Notes: generated by a model from the letters alone, not told the origin. A DNA stretch of 64,000 bases from Halomicroarcula saliterrae (GCF_031624395.1 NZ_JAMQON010000006.1:1-64000); one strand, 5' to 3'; shown: positions 1 to 7,810, numbered from the stretch's first letter. A program made the numbers and translations.

Positions 1-632
1 ACCGACTGACTCAGGTCCGATTGCGCCGAGTCGGCGTATATCAACAACGCCAGCTCGACGAACACGTCGATGTCCAATGCCCTGTACTGGTATATCTCTG
101 TGGCGACAGTAATCTGGTCCGCTCGGCTGGTTTTCCGCTGCATGCTGGCGAGTAGCCGCGATTCCACTTTCGGCGTCTGGAACAACTGGGTGAAGTACCT
201 GAAGAGCTGTTCCGTCGCCTGTTTGTGCACCGAGGCGGGCAAGCTACTGTGGAGCAACGTCGTCGCGAAGGCCGCGTTCGCGGTGTAACCGACCTTATCG
301 GCCTTCGATGGAGATGCGTGGTCGATAATATCGTCGAGGACGTTTATCGTCGCATCGAGACTCACCAGTACGTCCACGCAGACAGTCGGGACATCACCGT
401 CGGCGGCGTGTTCCAGAGCGTTCACGACCGCGACAGTCCGCAGCGACTTTCGCTGGTTCTCCCAGTCGCTGATACACCCTCGAATAGCGTCGTCGATCCC
501 CTGCGGTTCATCGAGCGGGAACTGGCGGAGCAACCGCGCCTCCTCGGTCGCGACTCGCTCGGCCAGCGCCTCGTATCGGTCGTAGACCGTCTGGGGCTCT
601 ATCTTGACGTCTGTGTCATCGACCACGCCCAT
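1..632 (-). CDS. Isoprenoid-synthase-like protein (partial, 3' end outside window)
   Basis: The gene opens with ATG at 632 and runs off the left edge, giving about 210 residues without a stop. The product is mostly helical. Near residue 95 it carries LDATINVLDDIIDH, which resembles the first aspartate-rich motif of trans-prenyltransferases and polyprenyl synthases. That would mean a fold binding Mg-diphosphate substrates, but the second Asp-rich motif lies in the missing part, so catalytic competence cannot be judged. It is followed by FARM-like helices and no membrane segment. The start is supported by a TATA-like AT-rich stretch at 664-672, about 30 nt upstream. Assignment to the fold is moderately secure; the product formed is unknown. 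Confidence 0.6.
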   Translation of the reverse strand, partial: MGVVDDTDVKIEPQTVYDRYEALAERVATEEARLLRQFPLDEPQGIDDAIRGCISDWENQRKSLRTVAVVNALEHAADGDVPTVCVDVLVSLDATINVLDDIIDHASPSKADKVGYTANAAFATTLLHSSLPASVHKQATEQLFRYFTQLFQTPKVESRLLASMQRKTSRADQITVATEIYQYRALDIDVFVELALLIYADSAQSDLSQS

Positions 633-663
633 TAACTTTCACCCATATTACCATAATTAATCT

Positions 664-702
664 TTTTTATATTTTGTTATAGGCCGCCTAATACTAATTA
701 GG
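664..702 (-). promoter_or_regulatory. Promoter with adjacent 6-bp inverted repeat
   Basis: Read on the minus strand, an AT-rich TATA box (ATATAAAAA, 664-672) lies about 30 nt upstream of the ATG at 632. That predicts a very short or absent leader. Just upstream of it, CCTAAT (687-692) and ATTAGG (697-702) form a perfect inverted repeat with a 4-nt spacer. Its position beside the TATA/BRE suits a regulator site. The regulator is unknown. Confidence 0.45.
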
Positions 703-1002
703 AAGCATCTAACGTGTAAAATTTTTGGACGAGCCCGGTAGAGAAAACAGTACACAAGCCGACCCGGCTACGTCTCGACCGAGAGATCTCGTAGCGCTCG
801 GTGACAGTGTGGCCGCCGGCCAGCTCGGGCGCTACGTCCCGGGGAGAGTCGAGCCCATCGCCGGTGAACTCGGTTCGCTGTCCGGTCTGGGCCGGTGGTG
901 CCGGTTCCACGAGAGAGCGACGGGCTCTCACAGTGATTATTGTAGATTACGGACGGGAGCGCCGACCACGAGACCGGCGCACACCGGTAAATCGCTACAC
1001 TG
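703..1002. other. Intergenic stretch without supported gene
   Basis: Several short open frames cross this stretch on both strands, but they are arginine-rich, lack promoter or family signals, and look like GC-driven shadows. I see no RNA gene or repeat in it. Confidence 0.5.
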
Positions 1003-1644
1003 TCAGCGGAGCGTCGCCTCGAACCAGTCCGCTGCCACCGCGGCGACCTCGTCTAGTTCACCCGGACCCTCGAAGAGGTGGCCGGCGCCCTCTACGACGT
1101 GGAGCGAACGTTCGGCGGGCAGCTGGGCGTAGGCCTCGCGGTTGCGCGTGAGCACCTCGGTGTCCGCGCCGCCGACGATAAACAGCGTCGGCGACGTGAC
1201 CCGACCGAGGGCGTCCTCGGCCATGTCCACGCGGCCGCCCCGCGAGACGACCGCGTCGATATCGCCGCCGAGTCGCGCCGCTCCCCGGAGGGCGGCGGCT
1301 GCGCCGGTGCTCGAACCGAAGTAACCCATCGAGACCCCACTCGCCCAGTCCCGCCCCCACAGCCACTCGGTGACCGCTACGAGCCGGTCCGTCAGCAACG
1401 GGATATCGAAGCGGTTCCGGCGGGTCCGGTCCTCCCGCTCGGTGAGCAGGTCGAAAAGCAGCGTCCCGACGCCCCGGTCACGGATGACCTCGGCCACGTA
1501 GTTGTTGCGCGGGCTGTGCCGGCTGGAGCCACTGCCGTGGGCGAAGACGACGACGCCCGGCGCGCCCTCCGGGAGTTCCAGTGTCCCGTCCAGCGTGACG
1601 CCGTCGACCGGAATCCGGACGGGTTCCTCGGTGTGCTGGACCAT
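1003..1644 (-). CDS. Alpha/beta hydrolase (dienelactone hydrolase-like)
   Basis: A 213-residue single-domain cytoplasmic hydrolase. The oxyanion-loop segment FAHGSGSSR is near residue 35. The nucleophile elbow GSSTG is at 110-114 (Ser112), the acid is Asp161 in VGGAD, and the catalytic His is His189 in GAGHLF. This complete Ser-Asp-His triad and the short length match the dienelactone-hydrolase-like group often annotated simply as alpha/beta hydrolase or phosphoribosyltransferase-fused hydrolase. The substrate cannot be deduced. It stands alone, downstream of the cobalamin block on the same strand with a 122-nt gap, so read-through is possible but a functional link is not indicated. Confidence 0.85.
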   Translation of the reverse strand: MVQHTEEPVRIPVDGVTLDGTLELPEGAPGVVVFAHGSGSSRHSPRNNYVAEVIRDRGVGTLLFDLLTEREDRTRRNRFDIPLLTDRLVAVTEWLWGRDWASGVSMGYFGSSTGAAAALRGAARLGGDIDAVVSRGGRVDMAEDALGRVTSPTLFIVGGADTEVLTRNREAYAQLPAERSLHVVEGAGHLFEGPGELDEVAAVAADWFEATLR

Positions 1645-1766
1645 GGTGAAAGGTAGGACTGGTGACGTATTACTCTCCGCCCCACGCGGTGTGACAGTGG
1701 GAGAGAGGTCGTGGCTGGCAGGTAGTCAGAACCCCGAAACGTCGGAGAACGGGGACGCCCGGTCGG

Positions 1767-3005
1767 TCACTCGCTCGCGTCGAACCGGTGTAGCCGGTAG
1801 GCGCCGCGCTCGCGGCCTTCGTCGTGGTAGACGACGGGTTCTTCGACGGCGACGACGGTCCCGTCGTCGGCCGCTGCGGCGGTGACGATACCGTCCGCGT
1901 CGACCGTGTCGGTGTGGCCGTCGGCGACATCGAACAGCCGGAGCCAGTGGGTCGCGGCGTCGCGGTCGCGGAAGTGCTGGGCGGCGGGGACGGCGAGCAG
2001 GTCGCCGTCGGCGCCGAGCCCGCTCGCGAAGCCCCCGACGGTGGCACGCCACCGGCGCTTTCCCGCGAGTGAGACGCCGACAGCCGTGTGTTCTTCGGGA
2101 TGGCGTGCATCGGTCTCCCGACCGTCTTCGGGATACGTGTTGCCGGTGACGAACACCGCCCCCGAATCCGTGGCGTGGACGTGGTTGGGATAGGCGTAGA
2201 CGCGCTCGCCCTCGACTGCCCGGGGCGTCGCCAGCGGGACCCGCCACTCGGGGGCGCCGTCGCCGTCGAGCCGGTAGCCACAGTAGTCGCCGTGGCTCGT
2301 ACAGACCGCGCCGTCGGCGAGCAGCGCCACGTCGCCGACCCGTCGCTGCCCATCAGTTCCGGGGTCCCACGTCCAGCACCGCGACCCGTCGGCCGTATCG
2401 AGGACGACGAGGCCGTGCTGATGGTCGCCGGGACAGCGGTTGTACGCGACCGCCAGCCGGCCGTCCCGGACCGACAGCGAAATCGGTGACGCGTCTGTCC
2501 GGGCGGACCACTCGACGCTGCCGTCCGGGCGGAACGCGTAGACGACGCTCTCGAAGTGGCGTTCGGTGGCGCGCTCGGGGCGGCGTTCGTACCGCCGAGC
2601 GGCGGCGTAGAGCCGGTCGCCGTCGGCGGCGAGACTCGCCACGAACGGGAGCAGAAATCTCGTCTCCGCCTGTGGCTCGCCCACGTCCGCAGCGCTGTCG
2701 TACCGCCAGCGGACGGAGCCGTCGCGCTCGTGACAGCGAATCGCCCCGAGCGGGCCGCGTTCGCCGGCGACCACACAGTCGCCGAACGGAACCGCGGCGA
2801 CGACGCTGTGTTCGCCGTCCGTCTCGTAGTGCCAGCGGGTCGAGGGCGGCCCCGACCCGGAGCTATCGACCCCGAGCAGGTCGCCGTCGGCCGTGCCGAC
2901 CACGGCCAGCCCGTCTGTCAGTGTCACCGCCGACCGCCGGCCCTGCTGTCTGGAGCGGGCCGGCGGAACGTCGCCCAGCGAAGCCGTCGGCGCCGGCTCA
3001 CTCAT
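1767..3005 (-). CDS. PQQ-like beta-propeller protein of the cobalamin cluster
   Basis: A 412-residue protein built from repeated WD/PQQ-type blades such as GTADGDLLGVD, SVRWRYDS, GSVEWSAR and GKRRWRATVGG. It has no signal peptide or lipobox, so it is probably cytoplasmic. The ATG at 3005 is preferred over longer frames because it overlaps the end of the upstream DUF3209 gene by 8 nt, as expected in this tightly packed operon. Homologous propeller genes sit at the end of haloarchaeal cobalamin clusters, but no reaction is known. A scaffold or ligand-sensing role is only inference. It differs from the secreted PQQ lipoprotein at 26180-27373. Confidence 0.75.
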   Translation of the reverse strand: MSEPAPTASLGDVPPARSRQQGRRSAVTLTDGLAVVGTADGDLLGVDSSGSGPPSTRWHYETDGEHSVVAAVPFGDCVVAGERGPLGAIRCHERDGSVRWRYDSAADVGEPQAETRFLLPFVASLAADGDRLYAAARRYERRPERATERHFESVVYAFRPDGSVEWSARTDASPISLSVRDGRLAVAYNRCPGDHQHGLVVLDTADGSRCWTWDPGTDGQRRVGDVALLADGAVCTSHGDYCGYRLDGDGAPEWRVPLATPRAVEGERVYAYPNHVHATDSGAVFVTGNTYPEDGRETDARHPEEHTAVGVSLAGKRRWRATVGGFASGLGADGDLLAVPAAQHFRDRDAATHWLRLFDVADGHTDTVDADGIVTAAAADDGTVVAVEEPVVYHDEGRERGAYRLHRFDASE

Positions 3006-3369
3006 CGACCGGGAACGCCTCGTGGAGCACGTCGTGGGCCTCGCCCAGCCCCGAGAGGACGTCCTCGCCCTGCGTCGTGATGCGGCCGACCGCACGCTCC
3101 GCGTCCCGAACAGCGACCAGTCGGCCGCGCATGTAGTCGTACTCGGGGGCGTCTTCGTCGGTCTGTGCGATGTCCGCTTCGAGGTCGACGAGCGCCGCGT
3201 CGAGGTGGCGCTCGATGGCCGCCAGCGTCTCCGCGCTGGCCAGGGCCTCGATAGGGCCGGTCATGTGGCCCTCCAGCTCCTTTTCCGCGTGCTGGCGCGC
3301 GTGGTCGTCTTCGGTACCGAGAACGTTCATGAGGCCCAGTCGAAGCGCCTCGATTTCGTAGCAGCTCAT
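2998..3369 (-). CDS. DUF3209 family protein
   Basis: A 123-residue, highly acidic helical protein beginning MSCYEIEALRLGLMNVLG, the conserved opening of the DUF3209 family as I recall it. That motif fixes the start at 3369, 20 nt after the cbiX stop; longer frames would run into cbiX. The family is found beside cbiX in haloarchaeal cobalamin clusters. The histidine-containing segment DDHARQHAEKELEGHM could bind a metal, perhaps delivering cobalt to the chelatase, but this is inference from context. No enzymatic motif is visible. Confidence 0.75.
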   Translation of the reverse strand: MSCYEIEALRLGLMNVLGTEDDHARQHAEKELEGHMTGPIEALASAETLAAIERHLDAALVDLEADIAQTDEDAPEYDYMRGRLVAVRDAERAVGRITTQGEDVLSGLGEAHDVLHEAFPVDE

Positions 3370-3389
3370 GGGTTGTGTGGTGGTATCGG

Positions 3390-4613
3390 TTACAGCGTCT
3401 GGTCGACGAGTTCGCTCACGATCCGGTCGCGGTCCAGGTGCGAGGAGACTATCTCCTCGGCGTCTTCCGCCGCGACGCCGCCGTACCAGACGCCGTCGGG
3501 GTAGACCGCGACCATCGGGCCTTCGCCACAGCGGCCGAGACACGAGGAGCGGGTGATGCGGGCGTCACAGGCCTCGCTGTCGCGGGCAGCCTGTCGGAGC
3601 CGTTCGAGGACGGCCGGCGCGCCGTCGGCGGCGCAGGTCTGGTTCGTGCAGACGGCGACGTGTTTCTCGGGGGCGTCGTGGACGTGCGGGTCGTCGGCCA
3701 CGTCCTCGCGGTCGGCGTGTTCGGCCTGGTGGGTCAGCGCCCGCAACATCGCGCGGGCGCCGCCCTGGTCGTCCTCGTAGCCGTCGAGTTCGACCTTGTA
3801 CTTGCAGGTGTCACAGGACATCTCGACGCTCCCCGTGCGGGCCTCCTGCCAGCGGTCGCCCAGCACGTCGAGCAGGCGGCTGTCGGTGCCCAGCGGCTCG
3901 CCGAAGCCGGCGTCGACGTAGGGGTACTCCGCGTCGAACTCGCGGGCGCCGTCCTTGATGCGGCCCGTCAACACGCCGTCGCCGAGCATGTACGGCAGGA
4001 CGACGACGGCGTCCGGGCGGCTCTTGGCGACGTCGTGGAGCGTCTCGGAAAGCAGCGGTTCCGTGACGCCGATGAACGACGCCTCACAGCGGTCGAACTC
4101 GCGGCCCTCGTAGAGCAGTCGGGCGAGCTTGTGCACGTCGGCGTTCGCGTCGGGGTCAGACGACCCCCGGGCACAGACCACGACCGCGACATCGTCGTCC
4201 GCCCGGTCGACGCCCAGCTCGGTCTCGACGGCGGCGGCCCGGTCGTCGAGCAGGTCCAGGAGAGCCGGGTGGACGCCCAGATGGGCGCCGTTGTTGATAG
4301 TCAACTCGGGGTGGCGTTCGCGGGCCTGCGTGACCGCGAGCGGCACGTCGTTTTTGACGTGGCTGGCCGCAAACAGCGAGAGGTGGACGACCGACACCTG
4401 CGAGACAGTCGCCGCCAGCCCCGAAATCGCGTCGTCGATGGCCGGCTCGGCCAGTTCGAGGAACGCGGCGTCGACCGGGATGCCGAGTCGCCCCTCCAGC
4501 TCGGCCGCCAGCTCGCGGACCTGCTCGTTCGACTTCTCGCGCCGGGAGCCGTGGCCCGCGAGCAGGATGGCCTCGTCGTCGAGCCCCTCGGGGGCAGTGG
4601 TTGCCTCGCTCAT
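3390..4613 (-). CDS. cbiX: Sirohydrochlorin cobaltochelatase CbiX with C-terminal 2Fe-2S ferredoxin domain
   Basis: A 407-residue protein that inserts Co2+ into the tetrapyrrole early in the anaerobic B12 route. The first CbiX domain begins LLAGHGSRREKSN (His21 is the likely metal ligand). A second related domain follows from about residue 145 (VVVCARGSSDPDAN). A bridging CDTCKYK motif leads to a thioredoxin-like 2Fe-2S domain with CTNQTC and CLGRCGEGP near the C-terminus. The ATG at 4613 overlaps the preceding stop as ATGA, so translation is probably coupled. Longer upstream frames run antisense or out of frame through neighbours. CbiX with a fused ferredoxin is a known haloarchaeal arrangement. 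Confidence in function is high. Confidence 0.92.
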   Translation of the reverse strand: MSEATTAPEGLDDEAILLAGHGSRREKSNEQVRELAAELEGRLGIPVDAAFLELAEPAIDDAISGLAATVSQVSVVHLSLFAASHVKNDVPLAVTQARERHPELTINNGAHLGVHPALLDLLDDRAAAVETELGVDRADDDVAVVVCARGSSDPDANADVHKLARLLYEGREFDRCEASFIGVTEPLLSETLHDVAKSRPDAVVVLPYMLGDGVLTGRIKDGAREFDAEYPYVDAGFGEPLGTDSRLLDVLGDRWQEARTGSVEMSCDTCKYKVELDGYEDDQGGARAMLRALTHQAEHADREDVADDPHVHDAPEKHVAVCTNQTCAADGAPAVLERLRQAARDSEACDARITRSSCLGRCGEGPMVAVYPDGVWYGGVAAEDAEEIVSSHLDRDRIVSELVDQTL

Positions 4614-5269
4614 CTGACTCGCTCGATACTCTTGCGGAGCTTCCGCCGTCGGCTCGGGGCGAAGAGCCCGGTCGATTCGCTGCCCTCGTAGAGCCACTCG
4701 CCGACGGTCGGCACCGCGTCGTCGTCGACGCCGAACCAGTAGCCGGAGGAGGCCTCGCTGGGCTCGTCGTACGGTGCCGCGACCGGCAGGTCGTCGAGCA
4801 GCGACTGGACCGTCCCCAGCAGGCCGCGGTCCGCGTGGACGAAGGAGAGTCCCACCGCGTCGTCGTCCGACTTGAAACAGACCGTCGCACAGCCCTCGAC
4901 GAGCCCGCGGAGCAGCTGTCGGTCGTGGTCGGCCAGCGGGTCGAGCCGGTAGCCGCCCGACTCGCCGTCGAAGGGGAGCCCGAGCGCCCCGCTCGCTCGC
5001 TCTGCCAGAGGGCCGACGACCTGGACGGTGTACTGCTCTTCCTGGCGGGTAATCGAGGTGTCGTGAGCGTAGGGCCGCTCGATGATGCGGCGGTCCGTCG
5101 CGTCCGCGCCGGCGATGGTCGCGAGCCGGCGGGCGGCCGTCTCGTCGCTCGTCCGGACGGTCACGCAGCCGTCGTCGCACTCCCCGTCGGCCGCGACACG
5201 GCCCCAGAAGTACGCCGTCTCCGGGTGCGCGGCGAGCATGTCGCCCGGCGGGCCGGTCTCGATGCTCAC
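4610..5269 (-). CDS. LAGLIDADG-like protein in cobalamin operon
   Basis: A 219-residue protein starting at GTG 5269, which overlaps the ferredoxin stop (GTGA); its own stop overlaps the cbiX start. Such homologues are usually labelled only cobalamin biosynthesis protein. The sequence shows two halves resembling LAGLIDADG helices: AYFWGRVAADGE near residue 18 and LLRGLVEGCATV near residue 120, each followed by beta-rich segments. This recalls homing-endonuclease or WhiA-type folds. If correct, it is a domesticated DNA-binding fold in a B12 operon, possibly regulatory. Catalytic acidic residues are not certain. Function is unknown; operon membership is firm. Confidence 0.6.
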   Translation of the reverse strand: MSIETGPPGDMLAAHPETAYFWGRVAADGECDDGCVTVRTSDETAARRLATIAGADATDRRIIERPYAHDTSITRQEEQYTVQVVGPLAERASGALGLPFDGESGGYRLDPLADHDRQLLRGLVEGCATVCFKSDDDAVGLSFVHADRGLLGTVQSLLDDLPVAAPYDEPSEASSGYWFGVDDDAVPTVGEWLYEGSESTGLFAPSRRRKLRKSIERVR

Positions 5270-5526
5270 GGCTGACCCTCCCCGGCGTCGGTGACGGCGT
5301 CGCTCTCGGCGTCGGCGTCTGTGACGGTGATAGCGTCCAACGGACACGCGGCGGCTGCCCCCTCGGCGTCCGCTCGCCGGTCGTCGTCGAACGTCGCCGA
5401 GACGGCCGCGGCGTCGTCGACCTCGATAGCCGCCAGTCCGTCGGCGTCTTCGACGAACCGGTCGTCCCGCACCAGACAGGCGAAGACGCCGTCGCAGGCG
5501 TCGCGGTCGATACTGATTGTATACAT
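5266..5526 (-). CDS. Small ferredoxin (3Fe-4S type)
   Basis: An 86-residue ferredoxin. Cys11 and Cys17 in CDGVFAC and Cys61 in AAAACPLDAITV give three ligands spaced as in single-cluster 3Fe-4S ferredoxins. The usual fourth cysteine is absent. The C-terminus is an acidic tail. It lies 2 nt downstream of cbiH2 and overlaps the next gene by GTGA, so it is co-transcribed with the corrin methyltransferases. It probably supplies electrons to a redox step of cobalt-corrin synthesis or works with the ferredoxin domain of CbiX. That partner assignment is inference from position. Confidence 0.8.
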   Translation of the reverse strand: MYTISIDRDACDGVFACLVRDDRFVEDADGLAAIEVDDAAAVSATFDDDRRADAEGAAAACPLDAITVTDADAESDAVTDAGEGQP

Positions 5527-5528
5527 TG

Positions 5529-6509
5529 TCAGTAATCGTATTTCGTCTCGTAGCCTCGCGGCGTGACCATCCGGTCGTCCCAGACGTAGGTGTCCTCGTT
5601 GCCGACCAGCAGCGTCGTCGTCATGTCCACGAGGTCTGTCTCCCCGAGGTCGGGGAGTTCCCGCAGTTCGACGATCTCTACTCGCTCGTCGTCCCGCCCG
5701 GCGGCGTGGACCACGCCCACCGGCGTCTCGGGGTCCCGGTGTTCGAGCAGAATCTCACAGCACTTCCGGTAGTTCTCACGGCGCTTGCGGCTCCAGGGGT
5801 TGTAGATACTGATGGTGAACCCCTCCTTCGCGGCGGCGTGGAGCCGGGACTCGATGGTCGGCATGTCGGTGAGGTGGTCCGACAGCGAGATTGAGACGGT
5901 GTCGTTGACCAGCGGCGCGCCGACGCGGGCGGCACAGGACTGGGCCGCCGGGACGCCCGGCACCACGTCGAAGCCGAGCATCGAGGCGGTGGCGCCCTTC
6001 GACTCGATGATTTCCAGCGCGAGGCCCGCGAGCGCGTAGACGTTCGGGTCGCCGCTGCCGATGATGGCCACGTCGTTGCCCGAGAGCGCCCGGTCGATGG
6101 CCTCCTCGGTCCGGGAGACCTCGCCACACATCGGCGTGTTGTAGACGTCCTCGGCCCCCTCGACGACCTCGTCGGGGAGCAGTTCCACGTACGTCGTGTA
6201 CCCGACGATGTGCTCGGCGTCGAGCAGTGCCGACCGCGCTCTGGCCGTCATCCCCTCCGGCTGGCCGGGGCCGAGGCCGACGGCGACGAGCCGGCCCGGG
6301 TCGGCGTCGAAGTCGTCGACGGTGGCGCCGACTTCTTCCTCGCTCCCGTCGGTCGATGCGCCACAGGAGCTGCTACGTGAAGACGACGAGGACGCGCCAC
6401 AGTTCGAGGCGCTGTCGGTGGTCGTCTCCGCCGCGGTGCTCTCGGCCTCGCTGGCGCCACAGTTCGATTCGGTGTCCGTGCTCGCGTCGGTGGTATCGTC
6501 AGTGCTCAT
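5529..6509 (-). CDS. cbiH2: Cobalt-precorrin-3B C17-methyltransferase CbiH (second copy) with Cys-rich N-terminal extension
   Basis: A 326-residue SAM-dependent corrin methyltransferase for ring contraction at C17. The tetrapyrrole methylase domain starts near residue 72 (LVAVGLGPGQPEGMT) and includes GSGDPNVY, VVPGVPAAQS and the C-terminal VTPRGY. The first ~70 residues are low-complexity Ser/Thr/Glu with CGAS three times (Cys17, Cys37, Cys49), an unusual extension that might bind iron-sulfur or cobalt. The ATG at 6509 lies 3 nt after cbiH1. Two adjacent cbiH paralogues are typical of haloarchaea; how the work is divided between them is not known to me. Confidence 0.9.
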   Translation of the reverse strand: MSTDDTTDASTDTESNCGASEAESTAAETTTDSASNCGASSSSSRSSSCGASTDGSEEEVGATVDDFDADPGRLVAVGLGPGQPEGMTARARSALLDAEHIVGYTTYVELLPDEVVEGAEDVYNTPMCGEVSRTEEAIDRALSGNDVAIIGSGDPNVYALAGLALEIIESKGATASMLGFDVVPGVPAAQSCAARVGAPLVNDTVSISLSDHLTDMPTIESRLHAAAKEGFTISIYNPWSRKRRENYRKCCEILLEHRDPETPVGVVHAAGRDDERVEIVELRELPDLGETDLVDMTTTLLVGNEDTYVWDDRMVTPRGYETKYDY

Positions 6510-6512
6510 AGG

Positions 6513-7445
6513 TCAGAAGTCCTCCACGTCACGCCCGCCCCGCGGGGTGACGAGATAGTCGCGAAAGTCGTTGCTCCACAGTTCGGTCTCGTGGGTGCCG
6601 ACGACGATGGACGACCCCATGCCGCCGACCTCCTCGCTGTGGTCGGGCAGTGCGCCCAGCGTCGTGATGGTCTCCGTCTCGTCGTCCAGATTCCGGCCCG
6701 CCGTGCCCCGGCCCGAATCGTTGACGATAGCGGCGGGGGCGTCGTCGGCCCGCTCCTCGCGGAGCACGTCGACGGCCCGCTCGTAGTCGCGCCAGCAGTT
6801 GTAGAGGACGACGACGAAGCCGCTGATTGCGGCCGCCCGGAGCTTCTCCTCGATTTCCTCCCAGCCGCGCCACTTGTCCGAGAGCGAAATCGTACAGAAA
6901 TCGTTCGAGAGCGGCGCGCCGAGGTTGGCGGCGCCCGACAGCGCCGCGGTGACGCCGGGGACGATTTCGATCGGCACGTCGTCGGCGTCGTCGGCGTCGG
7001 CCATCGTGAACAGGAGGTCGGACTTCCCGTAGACGTTCGGGTCGCCCCCGGAGACGTGGGCCACGTCCTCGCCCGCTCGAACGCGCTCGAAGGCCTCCCG
7101 AGCCAGTTCGACCTGCTTGCCCATCGAGGAGCGGATCAGCGTCTGCCGGCGGCCGTCGGGCCGTTCCAGCACGGTGCCCGCCTCGTCGGCCACGTCGCTG
7201 TCGTCAGAGACGTCCTCGACGGCGGCGGACTGTGGCGGGAGTGTCCCGTCCTTGCGGAGGAACTCCTGATACAGGTTCGAGGCGATGATACAGTCGGCCG
7301 TCCGGACGATATCGCTCGCCCGCTGGGTCATGTCGTGGGGGAGTCCGGGACCGATGCCGACGACGTACAGGGTGCCGTAGCCGTCCGGCCGCTCGGTGCA
7401 CCCGTCGACGGTCGGTCCGTCGACACCGCGGTCCTCACTGCTCAT
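6513..7445 (-). CDS. cbiH1: Cobalt-precorrin-3B C17-methyltransferase CbiH (first copy)
   Basis: A 310-residue tetrapyrrole methylase. Motifs in order are VVGIGPGLPHDMT near residue 30, VSGGDPNVYG near 135, IVPGVTAALSGAANLGAPL near 170, and the C-terminal VTPRGG. An acidic insertion (DADDADD) sits before the PGV motif. It would methylate C17 and contract the corrin ring in the anaerobic B12 pathway. It is the first recognised gene of the downstream cobalamin block. Its ATG overlaps the stop of a 17-codon upstream frame, and the block's promoter element is about 75 nt upstream. Confidence 0.92.
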   Translation of the reverse strand: MSSEDRGVDGPTVDGCTERPDGYGTLYVVGIGPGLPHDMTQRASDIVRTADCIIASNLYQEFLRKDGTLPPQSAAVEDVSDDSDVADEAGTVLERPDGRRQTLIRSSMGKQVELAREAFERVRAGEDVAHVSGGDPNVYGKSDLLFTMADADDADDVPIEIVPGVTAALSGAANLGAPLSNDFCTISLSDKWRGWEEIEEKLRAAAISGFVVVLYNCWRDYERAVDVLREERADDAPAAIVNDSGRGTAGRNLDDETETITTLGALPDHSEEVGGMGSSIVVGTHETELWSNDFRDYLVTPRGGRDVEDF

Positions 7446-7495
7446 CCGTCACCGCCGTGTCGGGGTGTCAGTCCAGCCGCAGTGCTGAGAGACAT
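7442..7495 (-). CDS. Possible leaderless 17-codon upstream ORF of cbiH1
   Basis: The frame reads MSLSTAAGLTPRHGGDG followed by TGA, which overlaps the cbiH1 start as ATGA. Its ATG at 7495 is 24-29 nt from the TATA box at 7519-7524, where transcription should begin. Ribosomes would therefore meet it first on a leaderless transcript and could reinitiate at cbiH1. In the sister promoter at 13572-13596 the same distance leads to the cbiT ATG. It may be a translational-coupling leader peptide, or a chance frame. No family is recognisable. Confidence 0.4.
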   Translation of the reverse strand: MSLSTAAGLTPRHGGDG

Positions 7496-7517
7496 AGCTA
7501 CTACAACACAGCTTTCG

Positions 7518-7542
7518 CATAAAACAATTTTGCTTGTATTAG
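7518..7542 (-). promoter_or_regulatory. Cobalamin promoter element, copy 1
   Basis: On the minus strand this 25-bp element reads CTAATACAAGC, two variable positions, then AATTGTTTTATG. It matches the element at 13572-13596 at 24 of 25 positions. The right part contains a TATA-like TTTTAT (7519-7524). The left part, CTAATACAAGC, is a candidate operator. The flanks of the two copies are unrelated, so the match is limited to the promoter. It drives the cbiH1-to-PQQ block. Confidence 0.7.
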
Positions 7543-7585
7543 CTGTCCGCGGAGCTCTATCCGCGACTCCGGCGGGAGCTTTCGA

Positions 7586-7726
7586 CTACAGTAACAGTTC
7601 TCCGTTAGTTTGTTTTTCCGACGGTCGCGTCCGGAACGTCTCGGCGAGCTCGACTGCCCGACAGACGTATCGGTCAGTAGCCACCAACTGCCGTACTACG
7701 GCGTCAGAAACCGGCCAGAGCGACAT
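7586..7726 (-). CDS. Doubtful 46-residue open frame in divergent intergenic region
   Basis: Between the cbiH1 promoter and the next plus-strand gene lies a minus-strand frame beginning MSLWPVSDAVVRQLVATDRY and ending NGELLL. It has no recognisable family, no obvious promoter, and ends just upstream of the cobalamin promoter. The composition is plausible for a small protein, but nothing else supports it. The rest of 7543-7810 holds no clear feature. Confidence 0.2.
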   Translation of the reverse strand: MSLWPVSDAVVRQLVATDRYVCRAVELAETFRTRPSEKQTNGELLL

Positions 7727-7810
7727 GCTATCGGCCGGTCGTTGCAGGAGAGTTCGAAGTAGAAGCCGGTAATTAACAGCTCGTCGGTAACGTCGAAACT
7801 GTGAGGTGGT

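Noticed and set aside
698-1151. Short frames upstream of the hydrolase
   Set aside because: Arg/Pro-rich composition, no promoter or start context, and mutual overlap.
7446-7520. Possible cobalamin riboswitch upstream of cbiH1
   Set aside because: The space from the predicted transcription start to the ATG is under 60 nt and lacks B12-box-like sequence.
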